NCBI RefSeq assembly: GCF_963678975.1
Contig: NC_089274.1
Coordinates: 33,103,790 to 33,167,789, forward strand
Direction of reading: 5' to 3'
Source: Dysidea avara
Lineage: Eukaryota; Porifera; Demospongiae; Dictyoceratida; Dysideidae
DNA: 64,000 nucleotides
Position 1 is the stretch's first letter; each line of letters begins with the position of its first letter. This document shows, in pieces, positions 47,901 through 57,422 of the stretch. The notes beneath the pieces were generated by a model, which saw only the letters and a list, made by a program, of their open reading frames with translations, was not told the DNA's origin and did not search any database. Both the position numbers and the translations under genes were made by a program.

Positions 47901-50018
47901 GTTACTAAATTACTTAGACCCCTGTGGTCTGAAGTCTAACTATTACTTAAACAGTACTACTGTACTGTTTGATTTTTAAAAAATTAGAAATTTTAGAAAT
48001 AGGAATCAAAGAAAAAAGGTAGTGAAACAAGGGAATAGTTTAAAAGTAGTGAAACAAGGAAGATTGCCTATACCTACAAATATACTTGTGGACATTTAAT
48101 CCCTAATTCATAGATTTTATGTCCGCTAGCTATATCTGCAAGTATAGGCAACCTTCCTTGTTTACTACCTTTTTTTCTTTGGTCCCTAATCCAACTTAAA
48201 ATTTCTAATTTTTCTTCTACTTGGCATTATACAGTAAGTGCAGTTATATCTATCTATTTTCCCTCTTAGTGCTTCAAATAGTCTAGTGACATCAAAATAT
48301 GCTCCTCTAAGGAACATGTCAATATGTAAAATTAATGCCTGTGTAGTTGTATGGTTTTCTTGCATGAAGAAAAGGCACATGCCACCCACGAATTTGCTAT
48401 TGTGGGGTATGAAATAGTGGCCATGTACTGCTTCATGCACAGCTTCATTTGGCTTCTTGCCTTGCAGGTGGGTGGGTGGGCGGCCGGGCGGGTGGGTGGG
48501 TGGGCAGACAGGCAGGCAGGCAGACCAAAAAACTACTTTTTATAATTTCAATATCGGGGCATTTGTAAGTGTTTTCTTGTTTTTAATGCTGTTAGATGCA
48601 CTGAGACTATTCTGTAAAGGTGATTTTCATCACATATGATATTTCTATGGTGGTTTTTAGTGGTATATGCCATTGTGGCAAGTGTTGTTCATCTTAGGGA
48701 AAACCCCAGTACTAGCATGCTGTTTGATAAGTACACAAATAGTTATCAATACATGATCTTCGGTTCATCCCTTTTCCTATTCTAACATGAACAGTTAGTA
48801 ATATTTAGACCACAGCAAGGTGAAATACTTGAAATTCATTGGCTACTTACAGGTATTTAAATCCTGTAGATCCCTTGTTCATGTCTCAATAGATCCCTGT
48901 CTCTGGGGTGATACAAAACACGGTAATTACGTGCCTGTAACATTGGCAACACATGGGCGTTTAGCAAGTGCAGTAATGTGCATTACAAGTTACAGGGAGG
49001 TGTATTGGGCTTCTTTAACCCTCGTGTCACAAGCAGCTGTGAAGGTACAACAATGAGCTGTGGTCTAAATTAGTTAGACATCAAAATACAGGGTTCTACG
49101 GAACTTATAACCCTTGGGCCCTGTAGTAGCGCCCTCGCTTCATTCGTGCGCCACACAACACAGGGCCTTTCGGGATTCTAAATTCTGTAGAACCCTGTGT
49201 TTTGATGTCTAACTATTATGTAGATTTCACACAGACAGTAGTGTAGGGCACATGCATTGTGTGGTTACATTATACATACAGGTAGTAGTATACAGACACA
49301 ATGCATACAGTATATAAAAATTGTACATACATACTTACATGTGCATTAAATTTTTAGGAGTTTCCAAAGTAACAGACTACCTGCAAGGTTATGGTTTACC
49401 AACTGAGCTACTCAGTACTCGTGTTAAGATTGTGTGTGGTGATTTGGAGCAGAAGTACTTTGGTTTGGATTACATGGTCTTCCAGCAGTTAGGAAATTCC
49501 ATATCGCAAATCTATCATTTTGGAGCCCACGTCAACCACATATTGGGATACAGTGCATTAAGGTGATGCACGTATAACACTGTAGATGTACATATGTGAA
49601 TGTAGTACTATGTGTACATATGTGCACACGGGATCCACTTTGCACATGGTTTAGTATAATGTGTTTTATGGATAGGGCACCAAATGTGGTAGGTACTGTT
49701 CACGTGCTGGAGTTGGCATCACTTCACAACACTCCACTGCACTTCATCTCATCCATTAGTGTGATGGATAATGTTGGGTAAGTATTTGTATGTCCATACT
49801 GATGGGCACACGTAAATGTATATTTATAAATGCATGTAGATCAACCCCAATACCAGAAGTGGAGTGTTCTGCAGTACCTGTGGAGGCTTTAGTTAGTTCC
49901 TGTGGATATGTCCAAACAAAATGGTAATGTTACGTATGTACATGTCTGCTGCTTTATGTGTAGTGTTTGTGTGCTAGTGTGTGTGTATGTGTGTGTGTGT
50001 GTGTGCTAGTGTGTGTGT

Positions 50019-50057
<39 letters not shown>

Positions 50058-50113
50058 TGCATGTTTGTGTGTGTACGTACGTGCGTGTGTGTATGTGCGT
50101 GTGTGTATGTGCG

Positions 50114-50193
<80 letters not shown>

Positions 50194-51459
50194 GTGTCTA
50201 GTGAAGTATGTATACATGTGTAATGTGTGTGTTTTTAATGTGTACATATGAGCTTCAATCTGGTATGTCTTATATTATTTTTAGGGTATCAGAGTACTTG
50301 GTATGTCAAGCCAGAAAACAAGGTTTACCAATTGCAGTTTACAGACTTGGTATGATCAGTTGGAGTATGAAGAATGGGAAAGCAAACAAGGTAAGTAGCA
50401 CACACCAAAATTATCACTTTGTAGGATTTGTACCTCACATACATATACATAATGTAGTTACATTCCTATTGCATATTATCTCTCTTTCTACATAATATTT
50501 CCTTGTGATTGGGCTTTCACAGATTTTGCTCACTGAGCTATGTATCTTGACAATTCATACATGTCTTATACTCTGATATACTATATCTATAGTCGTTGTG
50601 CTATATAAATACAAATTACATGTATGATTGTGTATACAGAGAGATTGGCTGTATCGACTTATTCATGGTATAAATGAAATGGGTGTAGCACCTCAACCAA
50701 TGGAAGCCAGTGTCTCACTACTCCCTGTTGACTGTCTAGCTAAGAGTGTTGTGGTCTTGTCTCAACTTGTGACCTCTAATGGTTAGTGTTCAAGTTTTAT
50801 ATATATGTGTGCACTTATACATGTGTAGGTATTAATATATAACAGTATGTACGTATGTGTGCATGGTGTTGTTGCAGACCATTATTTCAGTGTTTTAGTT
50901 ATCAAAGGCATAGATGACTACTTTCAAAAGTATTTTATCAGAATCTCCGAATGAGAATATCTGCCATTATATTTTTCCACATCTGTTTGCCTCAATGCAT
51001 GTATATATTAACTGCTGTTGCATTGTTTATTAACTTGGACATACATGCATACAATATGTAGTTATGTAACAGTGTTGTCATGCTTATTTACCAAACTTTT
51101 CTATAGACAATTGGGGAAAGATATTTCATCTCACTAATCCAAATAATGTAAAACTGAGGGAAATGTTTCAATGGATTGACACCAGCAGGAACACAAAAGA
51201 TCAGGAAACACTCAAGATGGTCCCATATTCAGACTGGTGGAATATGTTACAAAGGGAGATCAATGATGTACGATCTCTAGACCTCAGCAACCCCAAACAC
51301 AAGAACAAATTAGACAAACTTTCTGGTCTACTGTTGTTTAGTAGTGGACTACCCAACAGTAAAATGTCTTATGTACTAGACAACAGTGTGAAGATTGATG
51401 GAATACAATATCCTCGGATTACTGAGAAGTCCTTTATTAAGTTTATTTCTGCTGAATGA
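26830..51459 (+). CDS. Carboxylic-acid-reductase-like enzyme (ZZ finger - adenylation - carrier - thioester reductase), 28 exons
   Basis: Exons: 26830-26882, 27186-27418, 27979-28118, 28209-28327, 29065-29111, 29208-29353, 30444-31023, 31115-31192, 33722-33893, 34262-34364, 40030-40096, 40153-40246, 40385-40498, 40586-40687, 40777-40864, 40918-41009, 41131-41266, 41620-41673, 41725-41795, 43839-43999, 44157-44435, 45256-45357, 49358-49562, 49676-49777, 49840-49923, 50285-50390, 50640-50781, 51107-51459. They sum to 4023 nt, giving 1340 residues, and every junction is phase-consistent with GT/AG sites. Order: basic N-terminus and coiled coil (1-85), ZZ finger (86-120), ANL adenylation domain (about 145-830), carrier domain with Ser894, extended-SDR reductase (about 975-1340). 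Expected reaction: acid + ATP to acyl-AMP, thioester on the pantetheine arm, then NADPH-dependent release as aldehyde. Bacterial carboxylic acid reductases have the same A-T-R order at about 1170 residues but no ZZ finger. Substrate and location are unknown; no signal peptide is seen. The exact acceptor of exon 9 (33722 or later) is the least certain junction. Confidence 0.93.
27716..27769. repeat. Hairpin palindrome in intron 2
   Basis: attgcaatggttact and agtaaccattgcaat flank an inner palindrome (gcagtaccag/ctggtactgc). It is almost perfect over 54 bp. Confidence 0.8.
28209..41795 (+). CDS. Reductase gene, exons 4-19: adenylation (ANL/AMP-binding) domain
   Basis: Motifs in order: FVGVSGENSLDWF (exon 6), ATP-loop VVYTSGSTGLAKG (end of exon 7, residues about 429-440), PMAHLTERKIGYS and GGRIG (exon 9), EGYGCTEI (exon 12, about 603-610), FHTGDIVEVV (exon 15), and DRIKNFFKLSQGEFASSEKLE across exons 15-16. 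The last contains the hinge and the F-K-L-x-Q-G-E-F lysine region characteristic of long-chain acyl-CoA synthetase and CAR-type enzymes. Exon 7 (580 nt) is the longest and includes a less conserved, probably surface segment between residues about 290 and 390. Intron 10 (34365-40029) is 5.7 kb and filled with repeats. Confidence 0.92.
28385..28780 (+). mobile_element. tRNA-derived SINE
   Basis: The head contains 'agcatcggcctggtaatc' and 'ggtaggttcgatacctgg', the anticodon-arm and B-box (GGTTCGANNCC) portions of a tRNA-like promoter. A body of about 300 bp ends near 'ctgggcagcaactgtcgtagg'. It lies in intron 4, with the same orientation as the gene. Confidence 0.6.
31410..32400. repeat. Repeat-rich part of intron 8
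   Basis: Contains 'gaggtcaccc'/'gggtatgacccag' blocks similar to 28900 and 6430. It also holds a copy (about 31990-32170) of the dispersed family with 'gtgggcgtggcc', 'cacccaaaaacc' and 'cagattgacctgaaac', shared with 41950-42110. Confidence 0.45.
33361..33657. repeat. Palindromic MITE in intron 8
   Basis: Arms of about 135 bp meet near 33495-33510 ('ccctactgtgc'/'gcacagtaggg'). The right arm ends about 65 bp before exon 9, so the element sits right beside the acceptor. Confidence 0.85.
34516..34626. repeat. (CA)n microsatellite
   Basis: About 110 bp of nearly pure CA dinucleotides in intron 10. Confidence 0.9.
35260..35385 (+). other. Candidate first exon inside intron 10
   Basis: An ATG in a strong initiation context (gccgccATGacg) opens a 42-codon frame, MTSRCGHPPQFPNPNSVE to DTVLSTLGLI. 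It ends in phase 0 at a good donor (ATT/gtgagc). The surrounding 200 bp are richer in CpG than the intron. I could not find a downstream exon. It may be a nested gene, an alternative start, or a relic promoter of a mobile element. Function unknown. Confidence 0.3.
36290..36585. mobile_element. Diverged copy of the 3151-3536 MITE, reversed
   Basis: It shares 'gttgaaatgttgagaaaaaa' and terminal 'gagctgagccctcaaaaa'/'agggcttagctcaac' with the copy at 3151-3536, in opposite orientation. Confidence 0.6.
37093..37170. repeat. Perfect hairpin around a gcatgtat repeat
   Basis: atctgatactgaagctgtta and its exact inverse flank tandem 'tgcatgta' units. The 78-bp unit can fold fully on itself. Confidence 0.85.
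37235..37840. repeat. 606-bp palindromic (foldback) element in intron 10
   Basis: The arms meet near 37537 ('ggccatcttttt'/'aaagatggcc'). The outer ends are 'gtgccaaaaaagcccagctg' and its inverse near 37820-37840. The arms are nearly identical over about 300 bp. Confidence 0.88.
39297..39915. repeat. 619-bp palindromic (foldback) element in intron 10
   Basis: The outer ends are 'atatcctaaaacaaaa' and the inverse 'tttgttttaggatat'. The centre is near 39590, and the arms contain 'gactggtaagagcaa' and its inverse copies. Exon 11 starts only 115 bp after it. Confidence 0.85.
40316..40370. repeat. Tandem duplication before exon 13
   Basis: Two copies of 'agcatactgcatgtactg' plus 'tatgta' sit immediately upstream of exon 13. 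The adjoining 16-mer acagtaaagcaacatt at 40302-40317 recurs inside exon 13 at 40409-40424. Confidence 0.7.
41796..43838. other. Intron 19, repeat content
   Basis: Holds a copy of the dispersed family at 41940-42130, the 'actctaatagagcaatca' motif at about 42972-42992, a palindrome at 43211-43424, and an inverted motif copy near 43490. No exon is needed here, because exons 19 and 20 join in phase and the protein reads through. Confidence 0.6.
43211..43424. repeat. Imperfect palindrome, about 85-bp arms
   Basis: 'gaaagtgcaagcaattaaa' and 'gggcatggcactcatttcg' are mirrored by 'cgaaatgggtgccacgtcc' and 'cgcttgcactct' to the right. Confidence 0.7.
43839..44435 (+). CDS. Reductase gene, exons 20-21: linker and phosphopantetheine carrier domain
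   Basis: Exon 20 carries IARIALQKKYQEKV and a helical linker. Exon 21 opens with KTFVEHGGDSLTAMQF, where GGDSL holds the serine (about residue 894) that receives the 4'-phosphopantetheine arm. The protein must therefore be activated by a phosphopantetheinyl transferase. The helical hairpin VKELFGVNLNVDMLLSSDLS is typical of carrier domains. The intron starts directly with a (GT)n tract. Confidence 0.92.
44436..45040. repeat. About 600-bp (GT)n microsatellite starting at a splice donor
   Basis: Intron 21 begins gtgtgtttgtgtagtgtg immediately after exon 21. It continues as imperfect then pure GT repeats to about 45000, followed by gggt units. Confidence 0.95.
45256..51459 (+). CDS. Reductase gene, exons 22-28: NADP-dependent thioester reductase domain
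   Basis: The Rossmann glycine motif LTGATGFLGSFFLSQLL spans the exon 21/22 junction (residues about 975-990). VKIVCGDLEQKYFGL and IYHFGAHVNHILGYSALR follow in exon 23, and PNVVGTVHVLELAS and HFISSISV in exon 24. The catalytic YVQTK (Y1136, K1140) is in exon 25, RLGMISW in exon 26, DWLYRLIHGI in exon 27, and an ordinary C-terminus in exon 28 with stop TGA 51457-51459. This matches thioester reductase (extended SDR) domains that release aldehydes or alcohols from carrier-bound acyl chains. Confidence 0.93.
45800..46500 (+). repeat. Longest copy of the dispersed 'cccaaaaatgtcttcag' repeat family
   Basis: Its order of blocks matches the shorter copies at 1560-2330, 9340-9600, 31990-32170 and 41940-42130. 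It contains a (gactgactaact)n run at 46022-46051. Confidence 0.5.
46540..46725. repeat. Palindromic MITE
   Basis: 'gatgaatgatggtattacag' and 'gaaacaagag' on the left are mirrored by 'ctgtaataccatcattcatc' on the right. A related half copy lies at 45690-45790. Confidence 0.75.
47803..47939. repeat. Palindrome of copy A, GC-rich loop
   Basis: The arms 'ttagacttcagaccacaggg' and the inverse enclose 'ggccctgtagtagcgcc...acacagggcc'. Confidence 0.85.
47981..48212. repeat. Palindromic MITE between the two copies
   Basis: 'aattagaaattttagaaat' and 'ggtagtgaaacaagg' on the left are mirrored by 'ccttgtttactacc' and 'aaaatttctaatttttc' on the right. The centre is near 48100. Confidence 0.75.
49073..49213. 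repeat. Palindrome of copy B, same loop as copy A
   Basis: The arms 'gttagacatcaaaatacagg' and the inverse differ from copy A, but the core 'ggccctgtagtagcgccctcgcttc' (truncated match) is shared. Confidence 0.85.
49964..50190. repeat. (GT)n microsatellite in intron 25
   Basis: GT-rich repeat of about 225 bp between exons 25 and 26. Confidence 0.9.
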
Positions 51460-51930
51460 CTTTTATACTAATTTATGTCAACCACAGTGAGTATAAAAAC
51501 TACAATGTTTATAGGTATATTGAACACTAATCTCAGGTTTATTCAAATGTTTAAGCTAGCTACATGGGGCAATTTTAAAAGAACCGACACTGCCATCCAC
51601 CACACTCCATTCTAAACCGTAGATTATATAATGTCTTGGCTAAGATGTTTTAGTTACTAACAGGGTTGCATGCCATGTGATTATATTATACTGGCAAGCA
51701 GCTACCAAAGTAACTGTTTAAATACGTAGGTCATCTGTTTTCAGGGGATACTCAACACGTGCCCTGGGTCTAGGAACAGATCATAGTGACTATCACGTGA
51801 TACTGGTTTGGGTGTGCTGTATATATACTGAGTGGACTTATCTGGTTTTTTGCACAATGATGTACGTGTGGATTGAGGATTAAATGCAAAGGTGAGCTAC
51901 TAGTATGTATACTAGAGAGACTTCATTCAC
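51460..51930. other. 3' flank of the reductase gene
   Basis: I see no canonical AATAAA within the first 100 bp after the stop. No other gene is recognised. Confidence 0.4.
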
Positions 51931-51949
51931 GTTTTTCATCAATTGACTC

Positions 51950-52330
51950 TACTGGCTCCTCTACATCTCACTTTGGCTGAACGTCCAACTTGAATCCATC
52001 CAAAGGAGAGCAGCCAGATTTTGCTACAAATAATTTTTCTAGATTTAGTAGTGTAACAAGAATGATGTCATCATTAAATTTACCTAGCCTTGAAGAAAGA
52101 AGAAACAAGTCTAAGATAACTACAATCAAGAGTACATAATATTTATATGGGGAGAGTGTCTAACTTGAATGCATTCACCAAACACCCTGGGTAAAGTAAC
52201 AGCAAGAGTTAATAATATAACTCTTGGTAACAGCCCATCATTTGTGAGAAAAAGGCTTTGCCCTCATCAACATAAATCAACACCAATCAACAGTTCTCTA
52301 TTTCCAACGAAGGTGATGATTTGATGAAAG
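51950..52330 (+). pseudogene. Degenerate RT C-terminal tail (CR1/Jockey-like)
   Basis: The frame-broken translation shows VQLESIQRRAARFCY, SSVTRMMSSLNLPSLEERR, then NNITLGNSPSFVRKRLCPH. The order LE.IQ.RAARF - V..M...L..PSLE.RR is that of non-LTR RT ends, as in the copies at 23.7 kb and 63.4 kb. Confidence 0.65.
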
Positions 52331-53600
52331 GTGAACTTGGTAACTTTACCCCAGCAGGGGAGTGGCACAAGCAGGCTAAGTTGTAAGTGGTTGGGGAGAG
52401 CCAGATTCTCTAGTTCAGTGCTGCATTTTTGAAGCAGCAAATAATTACCTCTTAGTAGTGTCTCACTGTTTCAAATGGTTGTGAAGTATTAAAAGTTTTT
52501 TAAAAGGCTCTGAATGTCCGAAACAACAGTACGATAATTATTTTTAGAGGCGCTTAATACGGACGGAGGTGCTGGGTGACAATTTCACAGCTAGTTTGAT
52601 TTTGGTTCGCTTTGGTTTCAGGTAATTTTGTAATAAATTGCTAATAAAAGCATGGCTGATACAAGTAGTTATAGCTAGTACAGTGTGTGAATCACATGAG
52701 CATGCTCTAGCTACCTAGGGGGTCTGGAGGCATGCCCCAACTTTTTTTTAACCAGGCGCACGCCCACAGCCGGCTGAAGGCCGGCTGTGGGCGTGCGCCT
52801 GGTTTACTGTAATTGTTTTCGTAAAAGTGTGTGTGTGTACCTATCTACCTATGTTTGTCCGTACGCACCCACGTGAGCAAAATCGTTTAATAACGGTGAA
52901 AGCAGCTTTTACGTAAGAAGTAAAAGTGAAATGAAGTCTGTATTAAACTTCTGCACAGGTGAACTTTGCTCTGAGGTGGTTTCTTTTCGGCGGACTGAAA
53001 TACGGGTGTGGTGACTTTCCTCAGACTACCTTCCCCTTGAGGTTTTCAGGCATTTAGCAACTGAAAAACAACGGTGCAGGCCTCGTACACTGCCAGGAAT
53101 AGCCTATCGCTTCGAGTTGAAAGGGGGCGTATCCCTTACGTACGCGAACGAAAATGAAGAGCAGCTTTGAGGCTTTGTCGAGAGAATTTGTGGGAAAAAA
53201 CACGTTAGTCACACTATAAGACAGTTTAGAAGATAGTTTGTGCGTAATATGTTGGTAAAAGCGGTTTATTTAACAAACGCTTCCTTAGCAGTGCATAGCA
53301 ACGTAATTGAATGAATTACGAATATTTCATGAATTACGAGAAATAGCTAATTATATTATTGCACAACCCAAACTACCATATTGTAAAGTAGTAATACATA
53401 GTTGGTTAATTCATAGTAGTATATACTGTCTATAGTTATTCCAGATGAGTTAGCTAGCTGCATGGCGCCTGGTTTTTAGAAGTAGCACAACATCAACTTG
53501 TTTAATTTGCAAAATTTCACACATTGCGTTTATTACATTGTTGGCCTGACATAAAGTTTAGTAGCTATTTTAATCAGAAATATGGCTGGCTCCTCCACAT
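52331..53600. other. Non-coding stretch with one hairpin
   Basis: Includes a block 'acgataattatttttagagg' near 52531, shared with 10823 and 32618, and the hairpin at 52750-52804. No gene is seen. Confidence 0.45.
52750..52804. repeat. Perfect GC-rich hairpin, 25-bp arms
   Basis: aaccaggcgcacgcccacag continues to ccggc, followed by the 5-nt loop tgaag and the exact inverse. It is strikingly GC-rich in an AT-rich neighbourhood. Confidence 0.9.
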
Positions 53601-53605
53601 GCTGA

Positions 53606-53652
53606 AGGGGGGGGAGCATTTGCCCAAATGCCCCATCCTGGATCCGCCAATG
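53606..53652 (-). mobile_element. Half copy of the 'ggcggatccag' MITE
   Basis: 'gcccaaatgccccatcctgg' followed by atccgcc is the inverted terminus of the family at 21321 and 57124. Confidence 0.6.
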
Positions 53653-53796
53653 CCCAGGGTTTTTGTACAGGCCATACATAGTAGTTGTAGCTAACATGGG
53701 CATGAGTGATTTGCCTGAAATATACACACAAGCGCCCGAGTGCGTATATTTCAAAGTGCCCATGTTACAACTAATATATTCCACTTGGGTGATTCA

Positions 53797-54152
53797 CGCA
53801 CCTGCAGTGGAGGTATGGGAAGGGAGGCAATAGTTTTCTACCGTCGTTTGGCTGACCATCTATCTCGCCGCGGCTCTACTAGTTACAGTCAGACTCTGGC
53901 TTTTATCCGATGCACATTGTCTTTTTCTCTACTTCGGTCAGCTACAATGTGCATACGTGGAAGTAGGCAGTCCATCTCGCATCGCTCCTCTGATGCCTCT
54001 GAGCCTCTCCTGAGATGGGCCGCATTGATGAGCACAGGGACTTTTAAACTTTTAGCAATCTGCAGCTGGTCCTTTTTATTCAGTTGTCCAGCACGTGCTT
54101 TTTTTGTGCTGGGGGTGGTAGGCAAGGGCAGTCCATCCAGCCCGGGAAAAAA
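53797..54152 (+). mobile_element. 3' end of the FADD-type retroelement, 5'-truncated
   Basis: It encodes CSGGMGREAIVFYRRLADHL, TLAFIRCTLSFSLLRSA and CIRGSRQS, then a 3' UTR ending cagcccggg and an A-run at about 54149-54156. It is closely related to 22905-23223 and shows the uninterrupted version of that copy's insertion site. Confidence 0.85.
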
Positions 54153-55299
54153 AAAATCAATAACCGGACGATCCTTTTCCCGGACACCTGCAGTTGCCAA
54201 ACGGATAAACCGATCAGTCTAAAATTTGGAGCGTGTAAAGGTCTAGGCTAAGTACTTCGAATATAAAATTTCAGCCCGAACGCTAGGAATACGAAGCCAA
54301 TATATCTGTCCGGAATAACCGGACAAAGCGATCAATAATCCGGACAGTGGCCCTGAACTCAGTAACTACAGCTCCGATTTCCGCCAAACCCTAGGGCATG
54401 TAACATCAGTCTATGGTCGTGTGTTGATAAAAATTTGGAGTCACAGCTATGTTTGGTTTTGAAGATACGGCTCGTTGAATTCAGCGTGTTTCGTTGACCT
54501 ACTATTTCCGGACACCGCTATTCTTTGGTTTTTGGGAAGCCAACGCATTTACAAGATCTCCACAGCCACTCAAATGATGGAAACAGTTGCTGTGAACATT
54601 GTGCTACTGCTGTTTGATCCAGGTATAGTCCGTTTTGTCTGCAGCAACTCCTTACATGCCATGCCATTAACTAATGTTTTCGAGCAGATGGGCCTAGTAT
54701 ACAGTACATTAACATGCCCATGCAGTCCAGATCTCTGCATGTATGATGGTATTGAGACGTCTTTTTATAGTTTAATGATGTAAAGGGTACAATATGAAAG
54801 AACGTTCTTCAGTTAGCAGGGATGCTAGCTGGTTTATCTCACCATTTAAACATTATAGTCAAAAGTGCTCAACCTTTATAGAGTGATACATCAATAGCTA
54901 ACTAGACAATCTTTCTCCAGACATCTGTATAGCTGTCGTATGGCTGAACTAATCAGTCTGGTATTTGTACCTACAAGGTCTTGGCTAAAGTATTTCGAAT
55001 GCAGAATATCAGCCAGAACACATTTGAAGTATGACGCACATATGTATAGAAAAACAACCAATAACTGGACAAAACAATCAATAATCCAGATAGTGGCCCT
55101 GAAGTCTGTAACAAAAACTCTGATTTCCCTGAAACTCTAGGGCATGTAACACATCAGTCTATTGTCGTATGTTGAAGTCTGCAACATCAGTCTATGGTCA
55201 TATCATATGTTAATGAAAGTCTGGAGTTTCAACTATGAGAATGAGATACAGTACGCTAAAATTAACATGATTCATATATATACTAATTTCCGGACACTG

Positions 55300-57120
55300 T
55301 TATTCTTTGGAATAATGCATATTCATGATCTCCATAGCCACTTAATTGATGTATGAACATCGCAATGTCACTGAAATGCTGCATGGGATATACTAGCACC
55401 CTAGCTGCTTAAAATTCAAATCTGTATAGTGCATTTGTCTTTCAAGCAGATTGTCCTACAGTGCATTAACATGTGGGTTTATTAAATTTCTGCACAGTGT
55501 GTTGCCTTATTGTTTAATGCGTCTTGTTCCTACCTAATATAAGACTACAGAGCAAATGTACATGTATTTTATCAATAGCAAACAACCAATTACTTGAACC
55601 AATTACCAACAGTAGCTCTAAAATCCTTAATGAAGTGGACTAATAAAAGTCTACTGACTTATAACTACATGCAGTCTGCATGTAAACAAAAGGCTCTATA
55701 GTCTCAGATGGCAGATGTACACCTACTGCTAATCAGGAAATCATATTTTCAATTTGACACAATTGCAGGATCTTACAACTACAACAACTTATAGTTGACG
55801 CAAATACCTAGCATGGGCTTGTGCAGTACTGTTACATTTTGATTAACTTTGCACCAACTGCTTATCTGCCTTTTAAGTACACACTAAATTGGATATTTAC
55901 TTTTAAGCGGTACTTCAAATCATTCCTAAACAAAGATGCCACTAAACTTTTCAACAAAATATTTAAATTAAAAAGCTTGTCTATAATTTACTACCTGATA
56001 CGAAGTTCTTAGCTCACTTTGTGAGAAAATCACTCATAATGTCACACATGAAATAATTAGAATTTTAATGTTTAGGTGATGCTGTTTAGTGCAGGGTCCA
56101 GTTTTAAAAACATTTCAATTGTAATTCAAGGAATTGATTTAGCCACTGTTTTGTAAGATAGGAAAAGACAGCTACTTACAAGAACAGGTACACACTGTGG
56201 TGGATATCCTAAGTTGTTGTGTATACATGCCATTATAACCAAAGAAGTATACATGCTATGAAGATGATCTTGATGAAGATGATCTTAATTAAATTTTAGC
56301 TCTCATAATTTTATTTCGGTGTGTTGACATCTGTACAGCTGAACCCTGTGTTATTGATAGACTGATGAAGTCGGAACTTCTACAATACCTCAACTACATG
56401 CAGTGCTCCCTCGGTTATTCAAACCTCTATTATCCGAACACTTGGATATCCAAACAGTAGAAATGATTGCTCTATTAGAATATTTTGTCCAATACGGATG
56501 TTCTATTAGAGTATTTGGACAGGGCTCTGTATATAAATGAATGGGCTTTGACTATCCAAACTTTTTGATTATCTGAACATGTCTTCATACTGATGAGGTT
56601 GAATATAGAGGGAGCACTTTAGTTGCTCAAAATAAGTTATGTGGCTGGCCACTACAGGTAGTTAGTTTATAATGACATTAATAAAATAAAGGCAGATGGT
56701 ATATGATTTGACTGCAAACTATGACAACCATCATTTCACACCATGCACACAATATACTTTGAAGGGAAGAGATGCAATTAAGCCAGAGTCAAATATGCAG
56801 AAACATTTTAAGCAGTGAAATGGCCTATTAGGGCATTTAATTGTAAAGGGACTGTTCTAGAGTGTAGGAGGCATTTTTCTGTTGCAGTTTGTATTTTCCA
56901 CTGATTGCTCTATTAGAGAGTATTAATCTGTTTTCAAGGTGTTGAAATATATCCACATAATATGCTGGCATAGCACTCTAGCCTATTTATTTTGCTGGCA
57001 TATTTGCTGTAGGCCAAGACACAATACCTAAATTGAGATTTTTTAGAGATGCCAACTTCATATTTGAAGTATATACTTTGACCATAATGGTTGATTGATT
57101 ATATACCTGATTGTGATCTC
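55300..57120. other. Interior of the inverted-repeat complex
   Basis: AT-rich, without a convincing gene. Inverted copies of the 'tctattagagtattt' motif lie near 56465-56515 and 56905. Confidence 0.4.
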
Positions 57121-57123
57121 AAT

Positions 57124-57422
57124 GGCGGATCCAGGATGGGGCATTTGGGGCAAATGCCCCCCCCCCCCCCCCCCCCCCCCTTCAAGAAATTGCATACAAG
57201 ATCGAGATACTCTAATAGAGCAGTCAATTATTCCATAAAGCAGTCACAATGTTCCTGAGGCAGTGCAGCTTACTTATGAAGCTATAAATAGGATTTTATA
57301 TAACATACGTGATATAATATATTTGGTAAAGGATAACTAGCTATTATTGTTTTGACCTTTTTTTTTTGCTCTTCAACTTTTTTCAGCAAGGTGCCCCCCT
57401 CTTTCCAGACTCTGGATCTGCC
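57124..57422. mobile_element. MITE, 'ggcggatccag' family, copy 2
   Basis: Same ends and interior as 21321-21558, with an extra segment of about 60 bp near 57298-57370 and a longer C-run. Confidence 0.8.

Larger units (their letters stand above)
47050..49230. repeat. Two tandem copies of an approximately 0.9-kb repeat in intron 22
   Basis: Copy A (about 47050-47960) and copy B (about 48240-49230) share a block 'ttgttattgtgg'/'ttgctattgtgg', a ggtgggtgggt...gcaggcaggcaga tract, 'gttttcttgtttttaatgct' and a terminal palindrome. Copy B retains the LRGAYFDVTRLFEAL remnant on the minus strand. Confidence 0.65.

Noticed and set aside
55821-56012. Small plus-strand frame with FTFKRYFKSFLNKDATKLF
   Set aside because: It is short and AT-rich, with no splice context or recognisable motif. 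It lies inside the repeat complex.
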